The notes: generated by a model from the sequence alone, not told the origin. Positions 1 through 13,777 are shown, counted from the first letter of the stretch. The stretch: DNA of 64,000 nucleotides from Trichoplusia ni (GCF_003590095.1 NC_039482.1:7581657-7645656), one strand, 5' to 3'. Program-made: numbers and translations.

Positions 1-2598
1 GAGTTATTTATCTGGATTTATTAAAATGCAAACATAAAATGACAATTAGTTCAGAATGTTATTGTGTCGGATCTGGCAATAGCATTTTGGAGTCTCAAGT
101 CTCAGTATTATACAAGGTGGCAAGTGTATGCTTTTTTATCATGTTCTAAGGCCCGTACTTAGCCATGTACGGGTATTGACAGATCAATGAATAACTATGT
201 TATTTAGCTTGATTGCAGACATTAGACTTCAGTGAATTAAAAGTAATGTTGATCTTGTTATTTTTAGACTTTTATATGACTTATAATCACATTTTAATGG
301 CATGGCTTTGTGCATGCGACTTAAATATTTAAGAAAACCCCCAAGGATTAAATTTCTTAGTGCAGGAGACGTAAAAAAATTTAAAGCAAAAATTTCTAAT
401 TTAATTTACGATATTAACTCCTGTAACATAAGGAATAATAAAAAAAAAACACGTTTTATAAGTCTGATTTTTCAAGGTTCAGCAGTTTATCACTAACAAC
501 AAAAACGAGCATATCATGCAGATTAAACGAATATAAAAATTGATAAGAAAATCACTTTATTATTACATGATTTATTTTTTTTATATTTATTCATTTTCAT
601 AAGATTGTTTTATAATACTTGGTCTTAATTCCATTTGACTCTTTTTTTGGGGCCGGCTGATTATAAAATTTGTAAGTGCTATTGGCAATCAATCATGAGC
701 GTCATCGATTCCACGAAAAAATGCATTTTACTTATGGTTACAGAATAGAGCATTTATTAGATTTTTAACTATCCATCAAATTAATTGGTTTTATTAATGT
801 ATTTTTTCATACAAATATATTTTAACTAAACAAAAATATTTTTTAAATAAGTAATTCGAACACCATATTATAAATCCAACTATTTCAAATCTAGTCAGAA
901 TCAAAACTTAAATGACAAACATAGATACAGAACGATCATAGGTAATTGAATATTCTACGAAGCAATCTGTGTATAATAAGCGTACCATTGCGGCTGTCTG
1001 TAAATATTGATCCGTACCGAGTGCAAGCGAACTTTATATGGCGACGATAGCGCCACCACGGCCGCGTTTGAGCAATACGTGAACTAAACTGTAATATGGT
1101 AGCTTCGGAACAACCTAAAGTGGCCGCGAGACGATATTTAAGGCAATTTAATATTTAGTACGCAGCTGATTTTAAAAGGTTAAATATTCTTGAAACTAGT
1201 TTTGTTAAATTTCTTTGTATGACAGTTTTTGCCATTGGATTGCGCAATCTGGTTTGAAGAATCTTCAGTTCCAACTAATAGAGTGTATGAGACAACGTAT
1301 TCCATATAAAGCCTAAATTCACGAATACAGATTTACAACTACATTTCTAATCTATCAATTTAATTTTAATCTGCTATCAAATTTAATGATCATGACTGAT
1401 TGGTTGACCAAAATAATATGTCTATTATCACGACTTAAAACTTGACAAGTGATTGATTAACCTTAACCGGGAAGTTAAGGAGGATAATTTTGCCAACGGT
1501 TCTCTTGCGTTTGAGGTTTTAAAAATGGTTTTAGTCGTGTCAGCTGAGCCGAATAGATGAGGCGGTCGTAGGTCCGAAAGTCGGATAGAAAAAGTTCCGT
1601 AAGTAGGTTGCAAGATAAATTACTGCTGGTAAGGGCTTTTATGTCATATACTACAAAGTTTTAATTATTGTGAGCAGCTAATTATATCCGATTTAATTGA
1701 ATACTAGAGCAAGAACATTAATTAAAAATCTAAAGTCTTAAAACTAGATTGAATGTTTTGATTCAGGCTATAAAGCCGACGGGTTAGTACCGATTATCAG
1801 CTCACAATGGCAACCCCATTGACTTTGCTTCACAACAATTTCGAACTTCACACTTCACACAATGCCATTAACACTAAATAGTCGATCCTAAATCTAGTAA
1901 ATGAAGGTATTATTATCTCATTAGGAAAGCAAATCCTTTTCACATAATATTAAAATAATAAATTAAAAACACTGGTTTTGTAAGTCCGTTCCTATAGCCA
2001 CCTGACCAGCTCTCATTGCATTGAATTGTAACTGAACTTACTTACGTATAAGTACCCTGAAATTAATCCTTCATCAAAATACGTGAATATAGAAAATTAT
2101 TTATTGCACACGAAATGTGTAGACCTTTAAATGATTTAAAACGGTTAAAATACATAATAGGACAAATATAAAAAAAATAGGTTTATTTATTATATATGTC
2201 CGGTAGTGAAATGAAAAGGCGTGTTTATTACTAATTCTATTGCATGTGATTTTGGTAAAAATAAATAAGACTGCCTATATATATCTATGTATGTTTTAAA
2301 ATATTTACTTATTATAAGCTTATGGATATCTTATGTGTTAAAATAATTTAAGTCCGACATGAGAAATGCCATAATATTTTATTACATTTTTTATTCTCAT
2401 ACCATTTATTAGATTTTTTTTTTATTATTTTAGTCTAGCCCTTAATTTGTATATTTGACTATGGCAACACTTTATATTTGTGTTGTCGTAGATGTATCAA
2501 GGCAGAAAAAACTAGCAGTCTATTATTTCTAAATTGTTTTGTTTTATTTCCTTTGTCAAACACGCCTTTTTATTTCTTTATAGGTCCGATTGATTTAA
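1..2598. other. AT-rich intergenic sequence, no gene recognised
   Basis: No reading frame here has a recognisable family signature, and I see no RNA gene. The stretch is AT-rich with short scattered frames that look like chance. The last ~150 bases are presumably the promoter and leader of the gene starting at 2600. A sequence resembling a 3' splice site (tttctttatag) ends at 2583, so the leader could be spliced. Confidence 0.45.
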
Positions 2599-2599
2599 A

Positions 2600-3250
2600 A
2601 TGGAAAAGAAACGAGATTCGTTTTTCTTAAAAAGGAAAAAGGAGAATGGCAAACCAGAAAGGAAAGATAAAGATGAGATAGTAAACCGTAAGAATAAGAG
2701 ACAAGAAGAGTTAGATAAAAACAGAAAAGGTCTTGATATTAAAGAAAAAAAACCTTTTGATAAGAAAGCTTACCGCCTTAAGAAGTACAGCAAGAAGTAC
2801 AAGCTTGAGCAGTGGGAAGAGCAGCGTAAGAAGAGACTGATTCGGGAATATCGGAAAAACGTTAAAAATGATCCCACCGTAGGATCCTACAAGCCCAAGT
2901 CTTTCGACGAGGAGACAGATGGGGCCGACGAAACTGGTAAATACGTTAGACATCCCGACTTAGTAGACAAAGTAGATACAGAAAACAAAACTAACGAAGT
3001 CACGATAACTAAAATTAAGAAAGATCCTTTCCACAAAGCAAAGGAGCACTTAAAAAAGGTTAAACAAGAAAAGCTAGAGAAGCAACAACAGATTGAGAAA
3101 ATTAAGGAGGAAAAAAGACAAAAAATGGAAGAATATAAAAAGAAAAAACAGGAACGGTTTAAGAAACTAAGTAAGAAGACGAAGAAGGGTCAGCCCATGA
3201 TGACGGGCAGACTGGAACTCCTTTTGGAGAAAATCCAAAGCACAAAATAG
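2600..3250 (+). CDS. CCDC59: CCDC59/TAP26 (Fyv7-like) ribosome-biogenesis protein
   Basis: This uninterrupted 216-codon frame encodes a very basic, Lys/Glu-rich protein. Residues ~50-90 form a lysine/arginine-rich block (KKYSKKYKLEQWEEQRKKR), residues ~140-192 look like a charged coiled coil, and the C-terminus (~193-214) has the block KKGQPMM followed by GRLELLLEKIQ. Family knowledge: the C-terminal GQP-M-GR-hydrophobic-LEKI block and the basic coiled-coil body are typical of the TAP26/CCDC59 family, related to yeast Fyv7, a nucleolar factor for small-subunit rRNA processing. The ATG at 2600 is the first in frame. The length (~200-240 aa expected) suggests a complete, intronless coding region. 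A poly(A) signal AATAAA lies at 3281-3286, 31 bases after the stop. I assign the family from memory of its motifs, so the function is inferred. Confidence 0.75.
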   Translation: MEKKRDSFFLKRKKENGKPERKDKDEIVNRKNKRQEELDKNRKGLDIKEKKPFDKKAYRLKKYSKKYKLEQWEEQRKKRLIREYRKNVKNDPTVGSYKPKSFDEETDGADETGKYVRHPDLVDKVDTENKTNEVTITKIKKDPFHKAKEHLKKVKQEKLEKQQQIEKIKEEKRQKMEEYKKKKQERFKKLSKKTKKGQPMMTGRLELLLEKIQSTK

Positions 3251-3280
3251 ATAAATTTGCTCGACAGGGTCAAATAGTAG

Positions 3281-3286
3281 AATAAA
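3281..3286 (+). terminator. Poly(A) signal of the CCDC59-like gene
   Basis: AATAAA 31 bases after the TAG stop. It gives a compact 3' UTR for the upstream gene. Confidence 0.5.
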
Positions 3287-3429
3287 ATGAACTTTTAAAA
3301 TTAAATCGGTGGATCGGGTTTTTGAAATCGATCTATGATAGTGTTAAACTTTTAGTCCTTAAATTAACTGAATAACATCGTTTAGTGTTTAAATTTGTTA
3401 CATAATGACAAAAAAGCAAGTGGTTAAAA

Positions 3430-3600
3430 ATGAAATCGCTCAATTCTTTGAGTAGTATTAGTGCTTTAGCTCTGGCTAGTTATTTTAATACGCCATTATC
3501 TTTGAAATACACACGTGAACATAAGCGATTTACGAAGCAATGTTCACAATCTGATTTACAGTTTCAGGTTTACGATTATAATGGTTATTTACTCAGGTAA
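3430..3600 (+). CDS. Small ORF or possible first coding exon, unknown
   Basis: A 56-codon frame starts at ATG 3430 and ends at TAA 3598-3600. It begins MKSLNSLSSISALALAS, a mildly hydrophobic, Ser/Leu-rich start. Its last codons overlap cag|gtaatg at 3594-3601, which could be a splice donor and would make this a first exon. I found no convincing following exon and recognise no family. It may equally be a chance frame in the 3' flank of the CCDC59-like gene. Confidence 0.15.
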   Translation: MKSLNSLSSISALALASYFNTPLSLKYTREHKRFTKQCSQSDLQFQVYDYNGYLLR

Positions 3601-6600
3601 TGTGTCCTTTTGTTCTTTTTTAATTAGCTCATCGGTGGCTATGAGTGATATGATTTGACTGTTAAAGCCATGAACTTTCTAGTTTTATATTGTCCGTGTA
3701 TGCGGTTTGTTGTGTCTCGATCAAGGATCGTTGTAACTTTGAAGTTTTGTACTGTGACTTGAATTAATAAAAATTGTGACGCCTGTGAGTAAATAGCTGT
3801 ATTATTTTTCTTATCTACGTTAAGGTATGTTTCTTTTTATACCTGACTTATTCTACCATTCTGCAGAATGCATTAGTTAATCGTCCATGTTGCGATAAGT
3901 TTGGTTACGACACGCGATTGTTCTGAGGTATCTTAATCCAATGTGATTACATCCGTTCGTATACAGCAAACTGGCACTAGACCAAGGTATAGGACAAAGT
4001 ATTTGAGACGTTTCTGCATATTTTGCTGGTATACTTTGCCAACAAGTCAAACATCGTACAAGTGATACATACCACCCTATAGCTAAGTCAGACGGCAGCC
4101 ATTTTTGTCATCCGACACCTACCCAAAGATAAGCCGCAATAAAACGATTTCTAAATAGAATTACCGTAAGTCATAATAAACTTATCTGAATTGTAGGCAT
4201 GTAATAGTCGTCTGATTATACTGATACTATTCAAATGATAAGAATGAATGGGGTTTTCTTATAACAAATTCCAGAAATTTCATATTTTTTATACGTAGGT
4301 AAGTAGTTCTTGTTGTCGGTACTTTCTCATGGAGAAGAACAATCTAGAAGATCAACCGAAGAAAGTTGTGTAGTCATCATTTATACAGGGATGCCATGCA
4401 TGTCATATCCACAAAATATATAATAGATCTGGGCCATGAAATGTACTTACAAGTTTGTGCAAAATGATTTTTGTACCCTCACTACAGCCCTAAGATTCAT
4501 AGTTCAGTAAAACTGGTCTAGACAATGTAATCAAATGAATACAGACCGACACAGTAAGATAAAAATAATGAGCGTAATTAGAACTTGCTTACTGATTGCT
4601 GTTATCGCTCCGATAGCCTTGGCCAGATAACTGGGGTGCCGAATAGGAACCTAGTTATAAAGAGGGTAGTACACTACATATCAAAAAATTCTACTAGTGA
4701 ACTTTACTTAAGTCTGCAGTGAGGCTTACTGCTCGGTCAACTAAATCTCTGAAAGCTGAAATATTGAATGAATATCTGGTTTAAAAAAGGACCCGCTCCT
4801 TGTGATTCATAAACTGAAAACCCAAAACTTGTCAGGTGACATTAATTTCAAGTAGTTTCCGAGCTTGTTAAAACAATTTCAGAGTGAAGTGTGCAAAACG
4901 TTGGTGAAAACTGATTTAATACATAAACAAGGAAAACACGAATATTGTAGGCAGTTGACAACATAAGCCGGTTATGTAAATCATTTTAATTACTTAGTTG
5001 AAAATGAAAACAAATATAACATCAATTCAAAAACTGGTCTTAATGACTCCCAGAAATATGTCTCATAAATTATTCACAATATAAAATTAATTATGCTTGT
5101 GTAAACTATTTCGCAGCAGGTATTTGATAATGGGCCAAGCACCTGACACGCAGCGACCTCTTTATCATTCGCGAAACAGTCGACATAAAAATGGCGCCGG
5201 CAAAAATTGGCGCCAATGTTTGACAGTCGTACCACAGATAATGTAATCATTGACCCGTTGATAGCACGCAGGTTGAACCCATCACTAGGGACTTACGTGA
5301 TTTAAAGTTACATTTGTATATTAATTTTGATATACAGGAGTCGGTCACGTGTTCATAAGGAAATAAAACGTAAATAAAACGCATGTCTAAATAATATTTA
5401 TAGTTAGCTTTGAGTCACTTATCAACCGAGTGAAGTTACAAAATAATCACACTTAGTCTTATCGATAAATCTACAATAAACTTCTAATTAATAAAATACT
5501 ACCTTTATTCGCGGAAATAGATACCGAGTATCGCATTGTATATCAAATTTTAATCTAATACAAATGATTAATTACTATAAATTTTTCATGATTAGATAGC
5601 GTTTTCGTAGCATGTGCCTTGGTTTTACAATTGTATTTAATCCTTTGCAAAAAAATTGGTAAAGATCGATTTTAAATGATGTAATATAAATACTTTTTTT
5701 TTATTAAAGCATACTAAAAATTTAATTAAGCACGTTCATTCTGTTGCAAAGATCTTAAGAAAAGTCCGGACTTACCCGTAGGTAAACGTGCCGGCTGTTA
5801 GGAATTGCAAGTCAAATCAAAAAATTACTTCTAAAATAATATTCATGTAAATTAATTATGCAACTACACTGCAGATGCCAGCAAGTCTATCGCGGGAGAT
5901 AACAAAATAAAACAGAGATTACGCTTCGCGCTTTTTGTGTATGGAATAATTATGTCATTGCTCAGAATCTCAGTGCTATCGGGGGATTAGTGTTTATGAT
6001 TATATTGTATTCAGACTGCTTCAGGAATTTTTCCGGTGTTTTTACTTTATGATTCAAGTTGAAGGTCTTTTAGTGACAGTTTTATACTCGTTCAAGTCTC
6101 ATTAAACTGGGCAAAAATTGTAGTGGATGAAACATGCCAGATTGAAAATGCGAGAATTTGAAAAGGGAAACCGATTACAGTTACAATTCTATTTTGATTT
6201 TTGGGGTCTTTCTGCAGTTTGGCCGCCCAATAAAAATCTGCAATGTGTGACCGATAGTCAAAATGTTTTCATCCTCTAATCGATCTCAAGACAAATAATA
6301 ATTTTCAGATCGATTTATGTGAAAGTCCATTCTACATTGTACCCTCTTGAATATTAGCAATGTACAATATTAAAACCTTAGAAATTATGAAGTCTTTAAT
6401 GAGTATTTATGAAATGACTATGTTCCCCTATTGTTATCCCTCTTAGTTACATTTATTGATATAGATATCTTCTTTTATTACACGTGCAAGAAGATAAATG
6501 TGATGACCTTATATGAGTAATTGTTACACACAATAAGCTTAATAAAGATAACAATTATGCCTTGTTTGGACACCGATAATGATATCTGCCACCCCTATCG

Positions 6601-9600
6601 CTGGAGAAACGTGATTTTATCATAATCTACAAGAATCTGTTTTATTGTAGAACTGTAAAGAAATGTTATCATTTGCATGCCAGCATTCTGTTTTATTGCG
6701 CAACGTGACTTGGATTTTATGTATCAAGCTATGCTAATGATAGGTTATCTTAAGCTTTCTTTCATTCATTGTGAGAGATGGATGGAAATACAAATAATAA
6801 TAATATAATATTGGACAACATTCACACAACGCCATCTAGTCTCAAATTAAGCAGAGCTTGTGTTATGAGTACTAGACAACTGATAAACATACTTATATAG
6901 TTCTAAATACATACATAATATAGATAAATTACACCCAGACACAGAACAAATGATCGTGCTCATCACACAAACATTTGTCCTGGGTGGGAATCGAACCCAC
7001 GACCTCCGGTATAGCAGTCAGGGTCACTAACCACTTAACCAACAGGCCCGTCAATAATGACTAGCTTTTGTCTAAAATCAATCTTTTTAGTTCGCTTAAC
7101 ATTGAAGACAGATATGGAATTTGATAACAGCTTCATTCGACAGCTTTAACTTTCTTCTGTCCGTTTCAAATAGCCTTAAGTTACTGAGTACCAATCGGTT
7201 ATGTGAACCATGTTTATTTATTCCACAGCTACAGAACCAGTTTGTAGATCTCTCACAGTCAAAGTTATCTGAACTTGGTCATTTGACCTCACTGAATCTC
7301 ACGAGCGTATTCTTTATATTATTAAACTGTTATCGGGAATGTAGTTTTTGATTTAATGAGCGTACATAATATTTATACAGGGTTTGTGGTATTTATTCTA
7401 GATGTATTCGAAGAATTAGTATCAGAAAACACCGCGTAGTAAAAAATCTTAAAGATATATCTTTGCGAAAGTATCAGAGGTTTTTTGAATGCTTACTACA
7501 CTGTAGCAGTTTTGGAGCTACGACGACGACTACGAATCGAATCGTAGCGGCGCGGCGTGTAAAGTTAAACCTTTGAGAAAAAATCAACTGGAATCGAATC
7601 AAAACAGGGAAACAGAAACGTAGTCAAAAGAACGACAACCAGAACAGAACCAGATCATAAGAGCTAGATTTGTACAACTTGGCTATGTTTGGTTCAGCTA
7701 ATCAGCTAGCTGGCATACTGTCAACTAATATGCTTTCGATGACTCTTCAGCTAATCAAGGCTTATTGACTGGATCTTTAATTCCTGATGCAATTTCATGA
7801 CTAACTAGTACATAGAAAGTAAATTGTCTTCAATTGCGTCGACTTGGTAATTTGGGACAGTGCAATTAGTAGGCAAGCTAATAATAGTCATGTATGGCGC
7901 AATAAATGCATCTCATAGACGTTTTCGGTTCATTTGAAATTGCTAGGACAGACTTTGATGCTCCTTTGTCTTTCATTTACATCTCGAGAACTTTCCCTTC
8001 AAATTTCGCTCAATAATGGTAATAGGTATATTTAAAACCAGTTTCAGTAAATTGGATGTATAGTGCACACGGTTTGCGGCCTATGTTTTGGCCCTTAGCA
8101 AAACAAAGCCAACACTATCGATATTTTTATCTCTAGTAACTACACTATTTTATATCTACAGTCATGCGGTAATATTTCAATATCGCACATACTTGGCAAT
8201 AGGTCGACTTGTTACTATACAAGATTGGTATCGCTGAAAAAGCTATTACATGGATTTGAATCATTCATGTCGTACAGAAATTGAAAGGAAATGATCTTAG
8301 AGGCGGGACAAACAGCAATACCTAGTGTTGCCACTACATGTTATATCACATCTGAAACAATATCGATTTACTTGAAAAACAAGGAAATATTATATTCCAG
8401 GAAAATAAATTAAGTAAATATTGAGTAAGTAAACAAATATCACGTTGCTGTCAATAAACGTGTTCTAAGAAACTGCGTGTTGACTAAAATTATACAGAAA
8501 CAATAGACTCGCGATATCTTTTGTCCTTCTCTGGCAAAGGATTTGTTTAGTCACTTAACTCTTAATATCTCACGAGTACTTAGTCATATACATTTTAATG
8601 TATATAATTCGTTTGTCATCTTATTTGGAAATATGCCAATCAATCGATTATAGTATAAAAGTGAAAAGGTCTGAAAACTAAACAAAAATAATTATGCAAC
8701 TGGATCTTTTTTCTATTCATTTATTCAACAATATTGATAGTCGTAACTAATACACCTACTTTCTTTCCTAACATTAAACATGCCTCAACTAGTACATTGT
8801 GGTTATTATTCACCCCTATACCAAACCACTCTTAAAATATAGATACATACTCGCAAACTAATCAGTGCAGAATTTCCACAAGCACGAATGGCAAACACCA
8901 TCGCGTGAAGTGTAAACAGCCGACAAAGCGTGAGCGATATCGTTGGCTGTTGGTCACGTGCGGACCCATGGCTACCCCCCGGACAAATGGGGCAGAGGTT
9001 ATCAAAGTAATATTGACATGTAACTTGTCCAATGTTAGATACTTGGACAGATGGATTATTAAAAATTGGTAAAATTTTAGGCTAAGCATCCTTATGTACC
9101 TCTTTTGTCATTTATTTGCAAAGTAAAGCTTCTGTATCTACATACCTTCCTTTTATCTCTTTTTCATTGACTATGATGTGCCTGCTAACGTCGGCACTTA
9201 TTGTTATTTATTACTTGCCTAACAATTCCCATTTTGAGCAAAAGCCTACCCATTTTTTTTCTACTCATACTTCTTTACCAGAAGACATTACAAGAACGAA
9301 GAAAACATTGAATTTTGTTTGTTTTTAATACCTGTCACTAATGCAGATTAAGATTTTATTATTTTTTTACTAATTAATGCGTTCTGATTGTTCTGAATAC
9401 AATGTGCTTTTGGTTAGAGCTAATTAAATTATGTCATTAGCCTGGCCGAAGCCACTCCCAGCAGTGGATTAACCTAATTGAGGCCTAGTCTACAAATGAG
9501 ACTGGAAAAATAGAACAATACATAGATACCTCGTACACCATTAACAATTGTATTCATTAGCATTCGTACTTAATTGTCATTTTACGGCCGTTGTTTACCT

Positions 9601-9900
9601 AGATGCGAACTAAATAAAACAATATAATAGATAAGAAATCGCAACAAAATGGTCTCCTTTTTATCTACTAATTAATAATACTAATTGTTTTTCTTCGTTG
9701 AATCTAATGCGGCGTAGAACCCAAAACAAACAGATACCGGTGAGTGTCGCGTGTGTCGTGCACAGCTCGCGCTCGTGGCGCCGACGTCAGCAAAGCGGTT
9801 CGCGCCAGAACTCCGAGGTTCAACAATTATTAGGCTGTAGTACTATCTTCCTGATAATTGGACCATCCCGCGACTCCTGATAACGCTCCACATAAATACA
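3601..9900. other. Intergenic region between CCDC59-like gene and ODC
   Basis: About 6.3 kb of AT-rich DNA without a supportable gene. The one clear feature is the SINE at 6821-7054. A short inverted pair of GGCGCC sites separated by an A-rich spacer lies near 5191-5213. Frames around 7121-7351, 8862-9089 and 9116-9328 show no domain or signal consistent with a gene. Confidence 0.5.
6821..7054 (-). mobile_element. tRNA-derived SINE, copy 1
   Basis: Read on the - strand, the element starts with a tRNA-like head. An A-box-like stretch (TGGTTAAGTGGTTAG) and a B-box-like stretch (GTGGGTTCGATTCCCACC) are both visible. A ~150-base tail ends in actagatggcgttgtgtgaa. Related copies lie at 14748-14970 and 15771-15955. 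The internal RNA polymerase III promoter plus unrelated tail is the SINE hallmark. I do not name the family with certainty. Confidence 0.8.
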
Positions 9901-9920
9901 TGAGCGGCGGCCATTTTTTA

Positions 9921-10111
9921 TCAGTTTGCCGCCATCGCGCATCTGTGACAGTTGACAGTTGCCGTTTATTCGGAAACCAAGGAGTTCTTATTCACGGTTG
10001 CTCTCGCAACGTGTTCGTTATTTTGCGCTTTGTAATTTCGTTGTTTTTAGCAACAACCTCGGGTTGTTGCTTAAAAGTGGTAAAAAAGCTTTGAGAATTA
10101 CGCTATCACGG
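9921..10111 (+). promoter_or_regulatory. Probable ODC transcription start and non-coding exon 1
   Basis: TCAGTT at 9921-9926 matches the arthropod initiator consensus. It is followed by ~190 bases without an ATG and then by a strong donor, acgg|gtgagtta, at 10111/10112. This suits a non-coding first exon spliced to a leader exon near 13.6 or 14.05 kb. Assignment to ODC rests only on position and strand; RNA data are needed. Confidence 0.35.
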
Positions 10112-12092
10112 GTGAGTTAAATTACCTATTTTATATTTTTAATTTAAAATTATGGTCGGCAATCACGCACGATAACTTTTACACCTGATAATTATTTCAT
10201 CAGAATTTATTTATGAATTTGTAAAATTTCCTTAATTTATTAATTTTCTTTTGTTATTTCTGGTTTTAAAACATTTAACTTAAGACTTGTACTTGAGATG
10301 AGATGAGATATAATTAAGTAATGGAAATATTTTCACCTTTTTTTTTAAAGAGTAAAGTTTCAATAATGGTAAAGGCATGATTAATGTAGTAGATAAATAA
10401 TATTTTTTTGAGCCCGGCAATTAAAATAAAATGAAAACTGTAATAGAATTTGAATATAAATAAGTCATTCGTTTTAACAAAAAATAACTTGAACTTAAAG
10501 TTAAAAACAATAGGTTATTATAATAGCAATTTTATTGATTTCATAGGTTTAACCTATGCGTGAAAACTTCACGATATTTCCCTTATTTGAGGTTCCCTCA
10601 AAATGGGAAAATACAATAGAGATGGACGCTAACGTTACTAATGGATAAAGCTCTATATTCATTTATTCCATTATTAAAATGTATATATTTTAACTTAGGA
10701 CGAACTATCGAAATCCGCTCCGCGAAATCATTTGCAAGTTTCCATCAACACTTTAAAATAATGCAAATACGGGTGACTAACAACAAAAAGTTCCGCATCT
10801 AAGACTCACCAAAATGTTACCATATTCAAAAAATAAAGGCAGGGGAAAATTTAGCACTAAGTAATAAACGTAATGGAATTTATGAACGATTACTGTAACA
10901 TTGGCCTTGGCACGCGCCGGTGTGCGCGGGCGCCGCGTGACGTCACAACTAATGTCTCTAACAACGGTCAGCAACAGAAATTGGTTAACACAGTCAAAAT
11001 TACCAAGCAATTAAAGAGATTATATTGTGGTTTTTTCTACTAGATAACACAAAATAGGTTTGACACCTAGTACCGTTGAAAGTGACAATTAGACATTCAT
11101 TTTCACTTTACTGAGAATAACTCGAACATTGTAAATCGGATTGTGTCATCGTATTTTATATTGCCGTCTGTACTTTGGTCTCGCGGTAGTAACCATGCCT
11201 ATATAATTATATTAAACTTTTTAGTATGCTGTTAGCACAACATTTTGATGTAAGAAATTAAATTAGTAAGTTTGAGGCCATGAACCTATAGGATGTCGAG
11301 TTTAGTAATTATTTAAAAGAGTGTCATTTTAACTAGAATTCGTATTTTTCCTTAATCTTACCTTTACAAAGAAAATAGTGGAAAGGAATGGTCTAAGTTT
11401 AATTTTATTCATATCATTAGAATCACGGCTTTACTGTAGGTACGTGATACAATAAAAACAAGCTAAAGAATGGAATATTTTAGATTGACAATATACACAA
11501 GGATTTACCGAAATTTGGGGGGCATTGCATCTCATAAACGACTCCAGAGTTAAGGAATTTTAATCCTTGTGTTGCGGGGGCTTTACTACCATCCAAATCA
11601 CATGCACTAATGCCTGACTTAGAAAGTTAGAACAAGCATTTGAGGATCATACTTGTCTTGCGCCGGAATCGAAAATATTCCAATTCCCAGATATTGACAA
11701 GTATCTACTTGTTTTTCTGGCTTTATCCGACATTCTCTTCTACTCGGTGTCTACGCCTCATTTTTCATATCACATTTTACATCTCATCCACCGAACTTGC
11801 ACTAACTCCTAAATGCTACCCCGGTGCGAATGACCTTTCCTAGTACATTATAGTCACAGCATTCTCAGTCCTAACAAATTGCCGCTAATTTATCATCGGA
11901 CTTTGTATTGTCAATATGAACCAAATAAAATTAATTGGTTCGGTACGAAACCAAATATTGGTAGATCAAAATTTAGGCTACTACTTACGTACTTGCAAGA
12001 GTTTAGGGGGTGCTGTATTTTAAAACCTGCTTAAGCACATATTAATGAAAGACTTTCTCCAACAAAGTAACAGGGTAATTTAAAACGTAGCT

Positions 12093-12178
12093 TCTTGTAA
12101 AACACTGGTGCTTAGCTGAATCCGGTACGACTGGAAGCTGTCCCCAACATTGTTCGGAAAAGGCTAGGAAGATGATGA
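12093..12178 (+). repeat. Dispersed lepidopteran repeat B, partial copy
   Basis: The block running from ttgtaaaacactggtgctta through gctgaatccgg and gactggaagct to a gatgatga end also occurs, longer, at 26045-26210 and 31011-31142. The three copies are related but diverged, as expected of an old dispersed repeat in the putative ODC leader intron. Confidence 0.6.
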
Positions 12179-12289
12179 ATTAATTTAGATATGTTGATTT
12201 TGTATACCAAGACTCGATTTTCTATAATTACTAAAACTAGAAATAAAGATTTTTAAGTTGATGTACAGTAATAGCTCTATATTAAAAAC

Positions 12290-12420
12290 AGAAATCGAAA
12301 ATTCTCGTGTCACGGTACCTACTTTAACTCCTCCGAAACGGCTTGACCGATTCTTATGAAATTTCGTGTCACTCTCGGTCTGAGTGTCGGACAATATCTA
12401 TTTTTCATACCCACATTTCT
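12290..12420 (+). repeat. Dispersed repeat D (ctccgaaacgg family)
   Basis: The core ctccgaaacggcttgaccga followed by ttcttatgaaatttcgtgt recurs at 36996-37215 and, inverted and diverged, around 31790-31912. It lies in the putative ODC leader intron. The family is not identified; an RTE-like or Helitron-like origin is possible. Confidence 0.5.
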
Positions 12421-13172
12421 TATTTACTCATTTGTATTATTTGTATGAACAAAACAAATGCGACAGCTAGACACATAAACATAAATTAGTATAGGTATAC
12501 AACTTTTTGGACCCAACTAAGGCACATCCTAACGCCAGCTGTTTTCGCCGTCCCCTTATCGAGACAGTTATCTTTATTTACACATTCGCACCTCATTGAC
12601 GTCTTTCACTCAATTAATATTATCAATAAACATTAATATACAATTTTACGAGTAAATTCTTACATTATGTAATACATTTAATTCGGACGATAACTGTCGC
12701 TACATGCCGTATCGCTGGTATCTATACACACGTTATCAACTGGCTTGGTTCAAGGCTCATCTTAGATAGGCGAACAGTGCTGTGATAAAAGGAAGTGTTT
12801 TTACGATTTATTTTTTTCTTTACATTTATTGCATCACTTATTTAGCAACAGGCCTCGAAAATATTCAGGTTCTGGTGTGAGATTGCGCGGGTTAAAAAGA
12901 TTCATGTAGTTCGGTATATTATCTTAGCGTGAGTGAAGTAGATTCGCGAAAGTTCGCTATGTAGTCACCATTTAAAAGCCGGCAACGCATCGCCAAGACC
13001 TCAAGTGTTCATTGAAATCAGGTAATATTATGTTATAGTTGTCCGTCGTCCGTAACATATGCCTGATTTGCTATTGTAGAAAAGAGATGACCAAAAATGC
13101 GAGGTCTAGTAGACAATGTACCTCCACTATCTATAGTAAGCAATTAAATACAAATAAGATAATGAGAAAATC

Positions 13173-13249
13173 AAACTTGTGACAGGACTCGAACCTGCGA
13201 CGCCTGGCTCTAAGGCCCAGTCGCTTTTTCAACTAAGCTACCGAACTTT
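13173..13249 (-). other. tRNA-like sequence (SINE head or tRNA pseudogene)
   Basis: On the - strand this 77-base stretch contains an A-box-like TAGCTTAGTTG and a good B box, GCAGGTTCGAGTCCTG, which can form a T arm. The outer seven bases do not pair into an acceptor stem, and the position before the would-be anticodon is not the conserved U. I therefore read it as a tRNA-derived relic and not a working tRNA gene. Confidence 0.35.
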
Positions 13250-13613
13250 TGTTCTCGAACTTTCTTTGAGTGTGTCTGCTAGATCGACTTCTTTTTCCTT
13301 TATTGTAATAGTTGTTAGATACCATTTTTATTAACTTCAATCCACGTCGGCACGTCTTGGAGGCAAATCAGACTTCTATCGACTAAAAAGTAGCAACATC
13401 CCGGGCCTCTTATACAGCCTATCGCTCACAATTTCAGGCAATTTTAAAACATCGCATTTTTTTTTAGTGTACCGCATAAAATAGGAAAAACGAAACCCAA
13501 TTACCAATACTCTGTTGTCTAGTTTTTCTATAGCTTCTTTACACGGAACTCTTAGTGTCGCGAGTCCGCCTCGCTCTTGTCCGGATTTTGACGTAGTATG
13601 TTGTTTGTTGCAG

Positions 13614-13777
13614 GGAGCACCGGGTGAGTCCGGCGCGTGTACCAGTGCCGGGCGTGTGTGTCGGCGCAGGCCGCAGCAGGCTCGCCCGCGCCCCGCGCCG
13701 CGCTGCTGGCGCCGCGCGCTCAACGTCGACCCGCCCTGGCTGCGAGCCCGGGCCCGCTGACGCCACACCGACATCAC
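13614..13777 (+). other. Possible non-coding ODC leader exon 2
   Basis: A GC-rich block is bounded by tttgttgcag (3' splice site ending at 13613) and catcac|gtgagaaa (donor after 13777). It contains no ATG, which suits a leader exon. The donor overlaps a CACGTG E-box at 13775-13780. Its base composition resembles the GC-rich ODC coding exons more than the surrounding AT-rich intron. Confidence 0.35.

Noticed and set aside
302..496. 64-codon + frame beginning MALCMRLKYLRK
   Set aside because: Short, AT-rich, basic by composition, with no family resemblance or nearby splice partner.
6960..7054. Functional tRNA genes at the SINE heads (also 14905-14960, 15890-15950)
   Set aside because: A and B boxes are present but the cloverleaf is degraded and each copy continues into the same SINE tail.
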